Below, one piece after another: positions 24,212-32,567 of a DNA stretch of 41,314 bases. The stretch is from contig NZ_NOXX01000189.1 of NCBI RefSeq assembly GCF_002251775.1, forward strand, positions 1-41,314, read 5' to 3'. The notes under the pieces are model-generated. The model saw nothing but the letters and a program-made list of their open reading frames with translations. It was not told the DNA's origin and searched no databases. The stretch comes from Flavobacterium aurantiibacter (lineage in GTDB: Bacteria > Bacteroidota > Bacteroidia > Flavobacteriales > Flavobacteriaceae). The translations under genes and the position numbers were made by a program. The stretch's first letter is position 1. Every line of letters starts with the position of its first letter.

Positions 24212-24219
24212 CAAATTTA
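24212..24219 (-). promoter_or_regulatory. -7 box of the DUF1573 gene
   Basis: On the minus strand this reads TAAATTTG, an exact TAnnTTTG, 31 bases before ATG 24180. Confidence 0.45.
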
Positions 24220-24277
24220 TAAATTATACCTTTATACCTTCGTTGTGAAGACAGAATTTTTGTTAAATCGGCTGGGA

Positions 24278-24303
24278 TTAACAATTCATTTAATGATTGT
24301 TAA
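24278..24303. other. Inverted repeat upstream of mutS
   Basis: TTAACAAT (24278-24285) and ATTGTTAA (24296-24303) pair perfectly; the 10-base loop adds a CATT/AATG pairing with a bulge. It may be an operator or an mRNA hairpin, 31 bases before the mutS start. Confidence 0.35.
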
Positions 24304-24334
24304 CAAGCCTTTCAAATCCTAAACCTTTTTTCGA

Positions 24335-26944
24335 TTGAGTTCAAAAACTAAAGACATCAAAGAAACACCTTTGATGAAGCAATACAATGAAATTAAGCGA
24401 AAGTATCCCGATGCTTGTTTGCTTTTCCGCGTAGGCGATTTCTATGAAACTTTTGGAGAAGATGCAATTCGCGCTTCTAAAATTTTGGGAATCATACTTA
24501 CCAAACGCGGAAACGGAAGCGAAAGCGAAACGGCATTGGCCGGCTTCCCGCATCATTCGTTAAACACCTACTTGCCTAAGCTCGTGAAAGCAGGCTTGCG
24601 CGTGGCTATTTGCGATCAGTTGGAAGATCCAAAACTCACTAAAACCATTGTTAAGCGCGGCGTTACCGAACTAGTTACGCCGGGTGTTTCGCTTAACGAT
24701 GAAGTGCTGCAAGCGCAGTCGAATAATTTTTTGGCCGCATTGCATTTCGGTAAACAGCGAATAGGTGTGAGTTTTCTCGATGTGTCTACAGGAGAATTTC
24801 TCGTTTCGCAAGGCGATCAAGAATACATCGATAAGCTGATGCAGAATTTTGCGCCCAGCGAAGTATTGGTAAACAAACCCGATAAAGCGGCATTTCGCGC
24901 ACAATTTGGAGAGTCGTTCCACAGTTTTTTCTTAGAAGATTGGATTTTTAAAGACGATTTTGCCTTTGAAAAATTAACCCAGCATTTTCAAACCATAACT
25001 TTGAAAGGTTTTGGCATCGAAGATCTTAACGAAGGTATTGTTGCCGCAGGAGCCATTTTGCACTATCTAAGCGAAACCCAACACAACAAGCTTCAACATA
25101 TTAATGCCATACAACGCATCTCGGAGTCGGCTTATGTTTGGATGGATAAATTTACCATTCGCAACCTCGAATTGTACCATTCCTACAATCCCAATGCGGT
25201 AACTTTACTGGATGTAATTGATAAAACGCTGTCGCCAATGGGAAGTCGCCTGCTAAAGCGTTGGCTAGCGCTTCCGCTGAAAGATTTGGCAGCAATCACA
25301 CAACGTCACGATGTTGTCGAGCTACTTACCAAAAACACAGCGCTTTTACAAGAATTTCAAATACAAATCCGCCAAATATCCGATCTCGAACGCCTGATTT
25401 CAAAATTGGCAACCGGACGCGTTAGTCCACGTGAATTAATGCAACTCAAGCATTCATTGGATGCAATCGTTCCTATTAAAGAATTGGCTGAAAAGAGCGG
25501 ACACGAAGCTTTGCGAATCATTGGCGATAGCTTAAATAGTTGCGACGTACTGCGCGAGAAAATTGCAAAAACACTCAATCCAGACGCTCCCGTAGCACTC
25601 AACAAAGGAAATGTAATTGCTGCGGGTATTGATGCAACACTCGACGAGCTCCGGCAAATTTCAGGAAATGGCAAGCAGTACTTACAAGGCATTGAACAAC
25701 GCGAATCGGAAGCTACCGGAATCAGTTCGTTGAAAATCTCGTTTAATAATGTGTTTGGCTACTACATCGAAGTGCGCAACACGCATAAAGATAAGGTGCC
25801 CGAATCATGGATTAGAAAACAAACTCTCGTTAATGCCGAGCGCTACATTACCGAAGAACTCAAAGAATACGAAACTAAAATTTTAGGCGCCGAAGAACGC
25901 ATTTCTAAAATTGAAGCACAACTTTTTGAAGACCTTATTAAATGGGTGAGTACCTACATCAAACCCGTACAATTAAATGCGAGTTTGGTGGCAAAACTCG
26001 ACTGCCTGTGCTCGTTTGCGTTATTGGCGATTGAAAACAATTATAGCCGACCCGAAATTGATGAGTCGTTCCGACTAGAAATTACCGGCGGAAGGCATCC
26101 CGTTATTGAAAAACAATTGCCGCCAGGAACACCCTATATTTCGAACGATTTATCTCTAGACAGCGAGACGCAACAAATCATGATGATTACCGGTCCGAAT
26201 ATGTCGGGTAAATCGGCAATATTGCGTCAAACGGCTTTAATCGTGTTGTTGGCACAAATGGGTTCGTTTGTACCCGCCGATCAAGTAAAAATGGGATTGT
26301 GTGATAAAATCTTCACGCGCGTTGGCGCCAGCGATAACATATCGGTTGGCGAATCGACTTTTATGGTGGAAATGAACGAAACCGCGTCGATATTGAATAA
26401 TCTGTCGGATCGCAGTTTAATTTTATTGGATGAAATTGGCCGGGGTACGAGCACCTACGACGGTATTTCGATTGCTTGGGCTATTGCCGAATTCATTCAC
26501 GAACATCCGTTTGCACCAAAAACCTTATTTGCTACGCATTATCACGAGTTGAATGAAATGTCGGAACGTTTCAAACGCATCAAAAATTACAACGTTGCGG
26601 TTAAAGAATTACCGGATTCGGTACTGTTTATGCGAAAGTTAGTGGCCGGAGGTAGTGCACACAGTTTTGGTATTCACGTGGCTAAAATGGCTGGTATGCC
26701 ACAAACGGTCGTGCAAAAGGCAAAAAAAATACTAACAAAGCTCGAACGCGAACACGGCGGTAATTTGTCGGATAACATCCGAAAAATGGAAAACGACATG
26801 CAATTGAGCATCTTCCAAATGGACGACCCGATTCTAGAAGAGATACGCGAGGAATTGCAAGCCATACAAATCGATACGTTTACACCGATCGAAGCCTTAA
26901 TGAAGCTTAACGAGTTAAAGCGTTTGGTGTCGAAAACAAATTGA
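24335..26944 (+). CDS. mutS: DNA mismatch repair protein MutS
   Basis: The 869-residue protein begins at TTG 24335, because the conserved [29 protein letters not shown] needs codons before the first ATG. FYE in [11 protein letters not shown] is the mismatch-reading Phe-x-Glu site of MutS1. The connector, lever and clamp follow. The ATPase has Walker A GPNMSGKS, then STFMVEMNE and Walker [17 protein letters not shown], with ATHYHEL. It recognises mispairs and recruits MutL. It stands alone, with a weak terminator at 26967-26997. All motifs are intact. Confidence 0.96.
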   Translation: MSSKTKDIKETPLMKQYNEIKRKYPDACLLFRVGDFYETFGEDAIRASKILGIILTKRGNGSESETALAGFPHHSLNTYLPKLVKAGLRVAICDQLEDPKLTKTIVKRGVTELVTPGVSLNDEVLQAQSNNFLAALHFGKQRIGVSFLDVSTGEFLVSQGDQEYIDKLMQNFAPSEVLVNKPDKAAFRAQFGESFHSFFLEDWIFKDDFAFEKLTQHFQTITLKGFGIEDLNEGIVAAGAILHYLSETQHNKLQHINAIQRISESAYVWMDKFTIRNLELYHSYNPNAVTLLDVIDKTLSPMGSRLLKRWLALPLKDLAAITQRHDVVELLTKNTALLQEFQIQIRQISDLERLISKLATGRVSPRELMQLKHSLDAIVPIKELAEKSGHEALRIIGDSLNSCDVLREKIAKTLNPDAPVALNKGNVIAAGIDATLDELRQISGNGKQYLQGIEQRESEATGISSLKISFNNVFGYYIEVRNTHKDKVPESWIRKQTLVNAERYITEELKEYETKILGAEERISKIEAQLFEDLIKWVSTYIKPVQLNASLVAKLDCLCSFALLAIENNYSRPEIDESFRLEITGGRHPVIEKQLPPGTPYISNDLSLDSETQQIMMITGPNMSGKSAILRQTALIVLLAQMGSFVPADQVKMGLCDKIFTRVGASDNISVGESTFMVEMNETASILNNLSDRSLILLDEIGRGTSTYDGISIAWAIAEFIHEHPFAPKTLFATHYHELNEMSERFKRIKNYNVAVKELPDSVLFMRKLVAGGSAHSFGIHVAKMAGMPQTVVQKAKKILTKLEREHGGNLSDNIRKMENDMQLSIFQMDDPILEEIREELQAIQIDTFTPIEALMKLNELKRLVSKTN

Positions 26945-26966
26945 GTTGAGCTAAGCTATTTTTAGT

Positions 26967-26997
26967 CAGTCTTTTAGCGGTTGACTGTAATTTTTTT
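26967..26997 (+). terminator. Possible terminator of mutS
   Basis: A five-pair stem CAGTC/GACTG with an 11-base loop, followed by TAA and seven T, 22 bases after the mutS stop. The stem is short. Confidence 0.4.
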
Positions 26998-27008
26998 GTA
27001 TTTTGTGC

Positions 27009-27038
27009 TTGCAAATAACACAGAAAGGTGTAAATTTG
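27009..27038 (+). promoter_or_regulatory. Promoter of the tRNA-Gly/tRNA-Leu operon
   Basis: TTG (27009-27011), a 19-base spacer, then TAAATTTG (27031-27038), an exact TAnnTTTG, 39 bases before the first tRNA. Confidence 0.6.
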
Positions 27039-27077
27039 CCCTCGCATTACAAAAGTAGCGCAGTTCTTCAATTTCAT

Positions 27078-27150
27078 GCGAAAATAGCTCAGTTGGTAGA
27101 GCGCGACCTTGCCAAGGTCGAGGTCGCGGGTTCGAGCCCCGTTTTTCGCT
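27078..27150 (+). tRNA. tRNA-Gly(GCC)
   Basis: 73 bases. The acceptor arm GCGAAAA pairs with TTTTCGC and the discriminator is T. The anticodon arm is CGACC-TTGCCAA-GGTCG, anticodon GCC. The T arm GCGGG-TTCGAGC-CCCGT has one G:T pair. CCA is not encoded. Confidence 0.95.
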
Positions 27151-27164
27151 CAAGATTCACATTC

Positions 27165-27250
27165 GCTCGGATGGTGAAATTGGTAGACACGCTGGACTTA
27201 AAATCCAGTGAACAGCAATGTTCGTGCGGGTTCAAGTCCCGCTCTGAGTA
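27165..27250 (+). tRNA. tRNA-Leu(TAA)
   Basis: 86 bases with a long variable arm. Acceptor GCTCGGA pairs with TCTGAGT, including two G:T pairs; discriminator A. The anticodon arm is CTGGA-CTTAAAA-TCCAG, anticodon TAA. It follows tRNA-Gly by 14 bases, in one transcript. CCA is not encoded. Confidence 0.95.
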
Positions 27251-27251
27251 C

Positions 27252-27287
27252 AAAAAGCCTTTTCATCTGAAGAGGCTTTTTTGTTTT
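27252..27287 (+). terminator. Terminator of the tRNA operon
   Basis: AAAAGCCT pairs with AGGCTTTT around a short loop, with a six-T tail, directly after tRNA-Leu. It abuts the start of the YegP-like gene. Confidence 0.75.
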
Positions 27288-27301
27288 ATAAGCTTTTTAT
27301 T

Positions 27302-27646
27302 TTGGGCGTATTTTCCATTTACCGTTCTAAAGACGGACAGTATCGTTTTTGCTTCAATTCCCGAAAAGGCAAACCGCTATTTACTTCTTCAAAATTTGAA
27401 TTGCGCTTTGAGTGCGAAGATGCTGTGCGTGTACTACAAGAAGCCGTAGGTTTGCTGACGTTCGAAACCACCAAAAACAGCGACGGTTCGGTTACTTTGG
27501 TCTGTCAATTCGCGACCTTCCTCGTAAAAAGCCGAAAATTTACTACCGCATTTCGTCAACAAAAGGCAGTAGATGAACTCAAACGAACCGCTGCAAAAGC
27601 CGAAATACTCGATTTTAGTTCGGCCTTAGATGTATTTCCAGATTAG
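27302..27646 (+). CDS. YegP-like (DUF1508) protein
   Basis: There is no ATG in the first part of the frame; TTG 27302 gives MGVFSIYRSKDGQYRFCF, the expected family start, and 114 residues. Earlier TTG codons lie inside the tRNA terminator. FSIYRSKDGQYRFCFNSRKGKPLFTSSKFE resembles one DUF1508 repeat (strand-turn-strand, then a helix at FECEDAVRVLQEAV). The second half (FETTKNSDGSVTLVCQ onward) may be a diverged second copy. The function of YegP proteins is unknown. No signal peptide. Confidence 0.6.
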   Translation: MGVFSIYRSKDGQYRFCFNSRKGKPLFTSSKFELRFECEDAVRVLQEAVGLLTFETTKNSDGSVTLVCQFATFLVKSRKFTTAFRQQKAVDELKRTAAKAEILDFSSALDVFPD

Positions 27647-27894
27647 ACTTCTACAACTTTCTTAAATCAATTTCAAGGCACTTGCTTATTCAAGCAGTTT
27701 AGTTTTTTTTACCGCGGTAAATATTTATTAGAACTACTTGAAATATATTTTTGATAAGTAGTGATGTGTTTGATTGCTAATCAAGCCAAGAAAATGAACT
27801 CTTGGTAATGCGTAGTCACGAAAAACGAATAGCGGCTCTGTAGAGTAGGGAAGTGGCTAAAAAAGTATAGCGGCTCAGTTTTGATATAAATAAA
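27647..27894. other. Gene-free spacer with palindrome and short direct repeat
   Basis: TTTACCGCGGTAAA at 27708-27721 is a perfect 14-base palindrome. ATAGCGGCTC occurs twice, at 27829-27838 and 27867-27876. No gene is seen. Confidence 0.4.
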
Positions 27895-27918
27895 AAAGCC
27901 TCGGAAAACCGAGGCTTT
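27895..27918 (-). terminator. Terminator of the small Ala-rich lipoprotein gene
   Basis: A ten-pair stem AAAGCCTCGG/CCGAGGCTTT with loop AAAA. On the minus strand it continues into a T run. Confidence 0.85.
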
Positions 27919-27939
27919 AAAATCATTAGATGTTTCTAA

Positions 27940-28164
27940 TTATTTTTTAGCAGCATCAGCAGCAGGAGCAGCAGCTTCTGCAGGAGCAGCAGCAGCATCA
28001 GCAGCAGGAGCAGCAGTAGTGTCTTCAGCAGCAGGAGCAGCCTCTTCTACAGCAGGAGCCTCAACAGCTGGAGTTTCCTCAGCAGGAGCCTCAGCAGCTT
28101 TCTCTTTACAAGATACTACAGTTAATGCAGCGATAACAGCGAAACTTAAAAATACTTTTTTCAT
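27940..28164 (-). CDS. Ala/Pro/Glu-rich small lipoprotein
   Basis: The 74-residue protein starts MKKVFLSFAVIAALTVVSC, a lipoprotein signal with the lipobox Val-Val-Ser-Cys19. The remaining 55 residues are almost only Ala, Pro, Glu, Asp and Thr, in degenerate PAEE/PAVE/PAAD units, encoded by GCA/GCT/GCC-rich triplets (27955-28090). It is acidic early and Ala-rich late, ending in AAKK. Probably an unstructured surface or periplasmic peptide of unknown role. A complete promoter and a strong terminator frame it, so it should be well expressed. The triplet-rich DNA may vary in length between strains. Confidence 0.8.
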   Translation of the reverse strand: MKKVFLSFAVIAALTVVSCKEKAAEAPAEETPAVEAPAVEEAAPAAEDTTAAPAADAAAAPAEAAAPAADAAKK

Positions 28165-28203
28165 CTTACTTTAAATTATAAAAGGTTAATTATTAATTCG
28201 ATG

Positions 28204-28231
28204 CAAAGATATAATTTTTTTAATACGACAA
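28204..28231 (-). promoter_or_regulatory. Promoter of the Ala-rich lipoprotein gene
   Basis: On the minus strand: TTG (28229-28231), a 17-base spacer, then TATCTTTG (28204-28211), an exact TAnnTTTG, 39 bases before the ATG. Confidence 0.6.
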
Positions 28232-28327
28232 TCAGAATCTGAAGTTTTTTTAAAAATCCTATTCCTTACAACGCGAAAACAATTTACAAGTACCGTGCCA
28301 AAATTGTTTTAAACGTTAAAAAAATCT

Positions 28328-30481
28328 TTATTTTTTTAAACCAATGATTTTCAGTTCGTTGATTAGGTTCTGCGCGTTTGCAAACTTGTCGATGATGAAT
28401 AAAATGTAGCGCGCGTCAACCATGACGTTTCTGCAAATCGCCGGATCATAGTAAATGTCACTCATAGTTCCCTCCCAAACGCGATCAAAATTCAACCCAA
28501 TCAAGTTGCCTTTCGCGTCAAGCGCCGGACTTCCACTGTTTCCTCCTGTGGTATGGTTAGTTCCAATAAAGCACACCGGCATCTTTCCGTTTTCTGCATA
28601 CCTACCGTAATCTTTCTTTTCATACAATTCAATCAGCTTTTGCGGTACATCAAACTCATAATCGCCCGGAATGTACTTTTCTAAAACACCATCTAAATAC
28701 GTTTTGCTCGTATATAAAGTAGCGTCTTTCGGCTGATAGCCTTTCACCTTGCCATAGGTAATGCGCAACGTACTGTTTGCGTCCGGAAACATGCGGTCGA
28801 TCGCTTTCAACTCATATAAAGCTTTGGTGTACAGCTTTTGTGTAGCCGTGATTTTTGCGTTAATTTCTTCGTATTTCGGCGCAACCATAGTGGTATACGC
28901 TACAGCAATATCCGTCATCAGTTGTACACCCGGATCAGCACTTAACTTCGTTTTCACTTCAGCTAGACTACCACTCAATAGGTTTTTTACTTGGTCGTAG
29001 TTGCTTACGGCCGATTTCTGATACAATTTCTCTGTCAACGACGCAGCTGTTTCGTTTTTGAATTTTTCAGGTAGAAAATCTTTAGGATAATCACTCAGAT
29101 ATATGGCTATTAACGTATTAAATACTTGCTGATCCACGTCCAAATTAAAATCTTTGTAAAATGCCGGTAATCCGTCGATTAGTGCTTTTCTTCGCTCCTC
29201 AAATGCAGCTTCGCTCTTGGCGTCGGTGCCCAATTGGCTCAGTTGATATAACTTAAAAGCAATTGCCGTAAGCTCGGTATTGCGCAAGAAAATCTCGTTA
29301 AAGTAATCGCGTGCTACTGCATAGGGTCTAATAGCAGTATAGTGTTTTTCGAAATCGCTGAGTAAATTTCCGTATGCTGCAGTCTGATTTTTCTCAACCA
29401 ATAACTGCTTGAACTTCTCTTCGTCGGCACGTTTCTTTCCAACGGCATCCGACTTTTTCAAACCTTGAGATTCTCCAATCCACTTCTTCCAATAATTGGC
29501 TATCGCCGCGTATTTTGCAGCATACTGTATTTTAATTGCCTGATTTTTACGCATAAATCCGTCCTGAACTTTCAAAGCTTGCTCGCGAACTTTAATTCGA
29601 GCCGGATTTAAATCGTTCACAATTTGCGAAACAGCCACCGCCGGCAAATATTCTTGTGTACGACCCGGATAACCCATTACCATGGTAAAGTCGTTGTCCT
29701 TTACACCCGCAATCGAGATCGGAAAAAAGTGCTTGGGTTTGTACGGCACATTGTCTTTCGAATACTTCGCAGGTCGATTGTTTTTGTCGGCATAAATTCG
29801 AAACAACGAAAAGTCGCCGGTATGTCTCGGCCACACCCAATTGTCGGTATCCGATCCAAATTTTCCGATACTCGACGGCGGAGCGCCCACTAATCGAACA
29901 TCTTCAAAACTCTCGGTTACAAAAAGCAAGTACTGGTTGCCGTCGAAAAACGAGCGTACAAAACTCCCTTGCCAGCTTTCTTTTTTCGTCTCTTTTTGCA
30001 CTTTGGCAATATTTTCTTTAATGCGTTGCTGTTTGTTCACCTCGCTGTTGAGGTCGGCAACACCTTCAAGTACGGCAGTGGTTACGTCGGTAATGCTTAC
30101 AATAAACGTTACTTCTAAATTCGGGTTTGGCAATTCCTCTTCCAGCGAATACGCCCAGAAACCATTAGTAATATAATCGTGTTCAAGGGTAGAATGCGAC
30201 TGGATTTCGTCGAAACCACAATGATGATTGGTCAGCAAAAGTCCGTTTGGCGAAATAACTTCCGCAGTACAACCGCCGTTAAATTGCGGAACGGCATCTT
30301 TCAAGCTCGATTTATTCGTGTCGTAAATATCTTTCAAGGAAATTTTCAATCCGAGTTTTTTCATTTCCTTTTCGCGCGTTCCATCGAGTAGAGAAGGAAC
30401 CCACATACCGCCTTGCTGGGCAAACGACAGTTGGAGGAATAACAGTAAGAGCGCGAGTACGAGTTTATTTTTGTAGTGCAT
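28328..30481 (-). CDS. Family S46 dipeptidyl peptidase, DPP11-like
   Basis: The 717-residue protein has a Sec signal (MHYKNKLVLALLLLFLQLSFAQ). The S46 triad is visible: His in LLTNHHCGFDEIQ, Asp in DTDNWVWPRHTGDFS, and Ser in TGGNSGSPALDAKG. Arg lies 18 residues after the serine (NFDRVWEG), the position of Arg673 in DPP11, which selects Asp/Glu at P1; DPP7 has Gly there. It should remove acidic dipeptides from peptides in the periplasm. Full length for the family (about 710-720). Single-gene unit. Confidence 0.9.
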   Translation of the reverse strand: MHYKNKLVLALLLLFLQLSFAQQGGMWVPSLLDGTREKEMKKLGLKISLKDIYDTNKSSLKDAVPQFNGGCTAEVISPNGLLLTNHHCGFDEIQSHSTLEHDYITNGFWAYSLEEELPNPNLEVTFIVSITDVTTAVLEGVADLNSEVNKQQRIKENIAKVQKETKKESWQGSFVRSFFDGNQYLLFVTESFEDVRLVGAPPSSIGKFGSDTDNWVWPRHTGDFSLFRIYADKNNRPAKYSKDNVPYKPKHFFPISIAGVKDNDFTMVMGYPGRTQEYLPAVAVSQIVNDLNPARIKVREQALKVQDGFMRKNQAIKIQYAAKYAAIANYWKKWIGESQGLKKSDAVGKKRADEEKFKQLLVEKNQTAAYGNLLSDFEKHYTAIRPYAVARDYFNEIFLRNTELTAIAFKLYQLSQLGTDAKSEAAFEERRKALIDGLPAFYKDFNLDVDQQVFNTLIAIYLSDYPKDFLPEKFKNETAASLTEKLYQKSAVSNYDQVKNLLSGSLAEVKTKLSADPGVQLMTDIAVAYTTMVAPKYEEINAKITATQKLYTKALYELKAIDRMFPDANSTLRITYGKVKGYQPKDATLYTSKTYLDGVLEKYIPGDYEFDVPQKLIELYEKKDYGRYAENGKMPVCFIGTNHTTGGNSGSPALDAKGNLIGLNFDRVWEGTMSDIYYDPAICRNVMVDARYILFIIDKFANAQNLINELKIIGLKK

Positions 30482-30578
30482 ATCAAAAAATTAAAACAAA
30501 ATTTCGGTCTCGCAAGTTGCTAATTTACGGCGAGAAATGCGGCTTAAATGTTTACTAAATTTCAAGTAGGTTTTTTAG
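30482..30578. other. Spacer carrying the peptidase promoter region
   Basis: AT-rich upstream region of the leftward peptidase gene. No exact TAnnTTTG was found. Confidence 0.3.
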
Positions 30579-30728
30579 AAGCTATTCCCGCTTTCCGCAA
30601 TAGTGCCGCCTCAAAACGCAACAATACCTAAAAGTTTGTTCGGCTTCTTGGGTCGCCAACCAAACTTTTGGTCTTGTAAGCGTTTTCTTATTGGCAGCTA
30701 TTTTGCTTCAATCGGGGCTATGCGGATC
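30579..30728 (+). repeat. Dispersed intergenic element with GCTATTCCCGCTTTCCGC / CAATCGGGGCTATGCGG ends
   Basis: Edges at 30581-30598 and 30708-30724 resemble, from memory, a repeat widely scattered between genes in Flavobacteriaceae. The centre differs and contains CGGCTTCTTGGGTCGCC (about 30640-30656), loosely like the core of copies A and B. No protein is encoded. Confidence 0.45.
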
Positions 30729-30944
30729 GTTTCCAGGAATGGCATAAAAAATAAAAAAGTTATGAGTGATAGTTAATCTAAATAGTATAAGGAATTTCAG
30801 ATATAATGATTTTCCAAAAAGATGGATTCGCTTTTCCTTTGAAATAGATGTCTCGAAATTTTGTTTCTTTTTAAACTTCCTGTAGATTTAAGAAATTTGA
30901 CAATATTTAATATCTGAATTTGATAACTTTTAATTGATGCTAAG
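30729..30944. other. AT-rich leader of the AbiH gene
   Basis: No gene is seen. The base composition falls to that of the AbiH gene, so the acquired block probably starts near 30740. Confidence 0.4.
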
Positions 30945-32246
30945 ATGAATAGAATAATATTGATTGGAAATGGATTCGATTTAGCGCACGGTATGAAAAC
31001 TCGTTATTCTGATTTCATTGCGGATTATTGGAATAATGTAATAAACGAAGTAGTAAATAGAATTAAAACTAATTATACATCTATACCAGGTAGATTCGAA
31101 AACGAAGAAATTATAATTAATAATTTGCCAGGGCAGTACATCGGGGATGTTCATTTCCAAGCTGCGAATTTTGAAGAATTAAAACAAAACTTAAAGCAAA
31201 TTGAATCAGGTATAAAATTCAAAAATCAATTTTTGCAACTTTTGACCATTAAACATAACGAACTGAGTTGGGTTGATATTGAAGTTGAGTATTACACGCT
31301 TTTAAAGAACTCGTTTAAAAATTCACCCACAAAATACTCTATCAAAGACTTAAACAATGATTTTCGTAGCGTCAAGATTTTACTAGAGAATTACCTGATA
31401 AAAATTGAAAACGAGTTTAAAGAGAGTTTTGAAAGCAAATCTAGTTATCGTAAAATAAAAAATGCTATTGGTTTTCAGATATATGCTCCTCTAAGTTATA
31501 GAGATATTGATGAGGCATCGCTAGCAGAAAAGGCTAAATTTGAATTTGAAAGTTTGCAGAATGATTTAAGTGATATAAGTCAAGGATTTAAAAAACTCGA
31601 GAATTTAAATTCTAAGCGCCAATATTTAATAAAGCGACTGCGAGAAAATGCGAATATAAACGACATTAGAAAATTGCTTGTTGCCGGAGACACAATAAAT
31701 TATTTTGATCTTAATCCAAATGAAATTTTATTTTTAAATTTCAATTACACTTTAACTGAAGAAATTTATAGGTACTCAACTGAATTTGAAACCTACGAAT
31801 CATTACGAGATATAGTTCGTAAGGTTATTCACATTCACGGTACAACTGATAAGTACGATAAAAATGATGTCATTTTCGGTTTTGGAGACGAGCTTGACAA
31901 AGATTATAGAGAAATTGAGGATTTACATGATAATGATTATCTCGAAAATGTAAAATCAATTAAATACATGGAAACAGACAATTTCAAAGAGTTGCTACAA
32001 TTTATAAATTCTGATAAATATCAAATATTTATAATGGGACATTCATGTGGTGTCTCAGACCGAACTTTGCTAAACACGCTTTTCGAACATAAAAATTGTG
32101 CGTCCATAAAGCCGTTTTATTACAAGATAGACGATGAGTCAGACAATTATAGCGATCTTGTTAGAAATATTTCCAGAAATTTTAATAGTAAAGCGCTAAT
32201 GAGAGATAAAGTTGTAAACAAAAAATACTGTACACCACTTAAGTGA
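30945..32246 (+). CDS. AbiH-family abortive infection protein
   Basis: The 433-residue protein starts MNRIILIGNGFDLAHGMKT; the IGNGFDLAHG motif (7-16) with YSDF is the signature of the AbiH family (phage abortive infection, first described in Lactococcus). Later family blocks are LFLNFNYTLTEEIY, VIHIHGTTD, VIFGFGDELD and FIMGHSCGVSDRTLL. AbiH acts alone in known cases, and its mechanism is unresolved. The gene is strikingly AT-rich compared with prs downstream and stands alone between a dispersed repeat and a tRNA gene, a typical insertion setting. A strong hairpin starts one base after the stop. Confidence 0.85.
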   Translation: MNRIILIGNGFDLAHGMKTRYSDFIADYWNNVINEVVNRIKTNYTSIPGRFENEEIIINNLPGQYIGDVHFQAANFEELKQNLKQIESGIKFKNQFLQLLTIKHNELSWVDIEVEYYTLLKNSFKNSPTKYSIKDLNNDFRSVKILLENYLIKIENEFKESFESKSSYRKIKNAIGFQIYAPLSYRDIDEASLAEKAKFEFESLQNDLSDISQGFKKLENLNSKRQYLIKRLRENANINDIRKLLVAGDTINYFDLNPNEILFLNFNYTLTEEIYRYSTEFETYESLRDIVRKVIHIHGTTDKYDKNDVIFGFGDELDKDYREIEDLHDNDYLENVKSIKYMETDNFKELLQFINSDKYQIFIMGHSCGVSDRTLLNTLFEHKNCASIKPFYYKIDDESDNYSDLVRNISRNFNSKALMRDKVVNKKYCTPLK

Positions 32247-32247
32247 G

Positions 32248-32268
32248 CCATGCGATTCCATCGCATGG
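32248..32268 (+). terminator. Hairpin right after the AbiH stop
   Basis: A perfect nine-pair stem CCATGCGAT/ATCGCATGG with loop TCC starts one base after the TGA. There is no T run, so it may be an mRNA-stabilising or rho-linked hairpin. The outer AGCCAT/ATGGCT offers an alternative pairing. Confidence 0.5.
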
Positions 32269-32283
32269 AATGGCTTTAAAACA

Positions 32284-32311
32284 AAAAAGCTGTCAAATCT
32301 GACAGCTTTTT
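32284..32311. terminator. Bidirectional terminator between AbiH and tRNA-Leu
   Basis: A 12-pair stem AAAAAGCTGTCA/TGACAGCTTTTT with loop AATC. It serves the rightward AbiH transcript and the leftward tRNA. Confidence 0.85.
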
Positions 32312-32315
32312 AACG

Positions 32316-32395
32316 TACCCGGAGCCGGAGTCGAACCGGCACGGTTTCCCACAGGTGTTTGAGACCAGCGCGTCTACCAATTCCGCCATCCGGGC
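32316..32395 (-). tRNA. tRNA-Leu(CAA)
   Basis: 80 bases. Acceptor GCCCGGA pairs with TCCGGGT, discriminator A. Anticodon loop CTCAAAC, anticodon CAA. Variable arm TGGGAAACCGT; T arm GCCGG-TTCGACT-CCGGC. The anticodon stem CTGGT/ACCTG has a T:T mismatch at the 28:42 position. Confidence 0.92.
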
Positions 32396-32508
32396 AAAAC
32401 TGCGCACAAAAGGACCATTCCTTTCAAACACGCGGCAAAGGTAAAAATTATTTTTATTCAGCAATGCAAATAAGTGGCAATTTTTAGCTGTCGCTTCATT
32501 TAAATTTA

Positions 32509-32516
32509 TAATTTTG
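32509..32516 (+). promoter_or_regulatory. -7 box of prs
   Basis: TAATTTTG is an exact TAnnTTTG, 51 bases before the prs ATG. The leader between is rich in A and C. Confidence 0.45.
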
Positions 32517-32567
32517 CACCTCGCTTACAACAACAACTACTAACATACTACTAAACAAGACAATAAC

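Noticed and set aside
27003-27449. A 148-codon frame spanning both tRNAs
   Set aside because: It reads through two structured tRNAs and a terminator.
27940-28100. CRISPR-like or minisatellite array
   Set aside because: The repetition is of codon triplets in a lipoprotein gene; there are no spacers.
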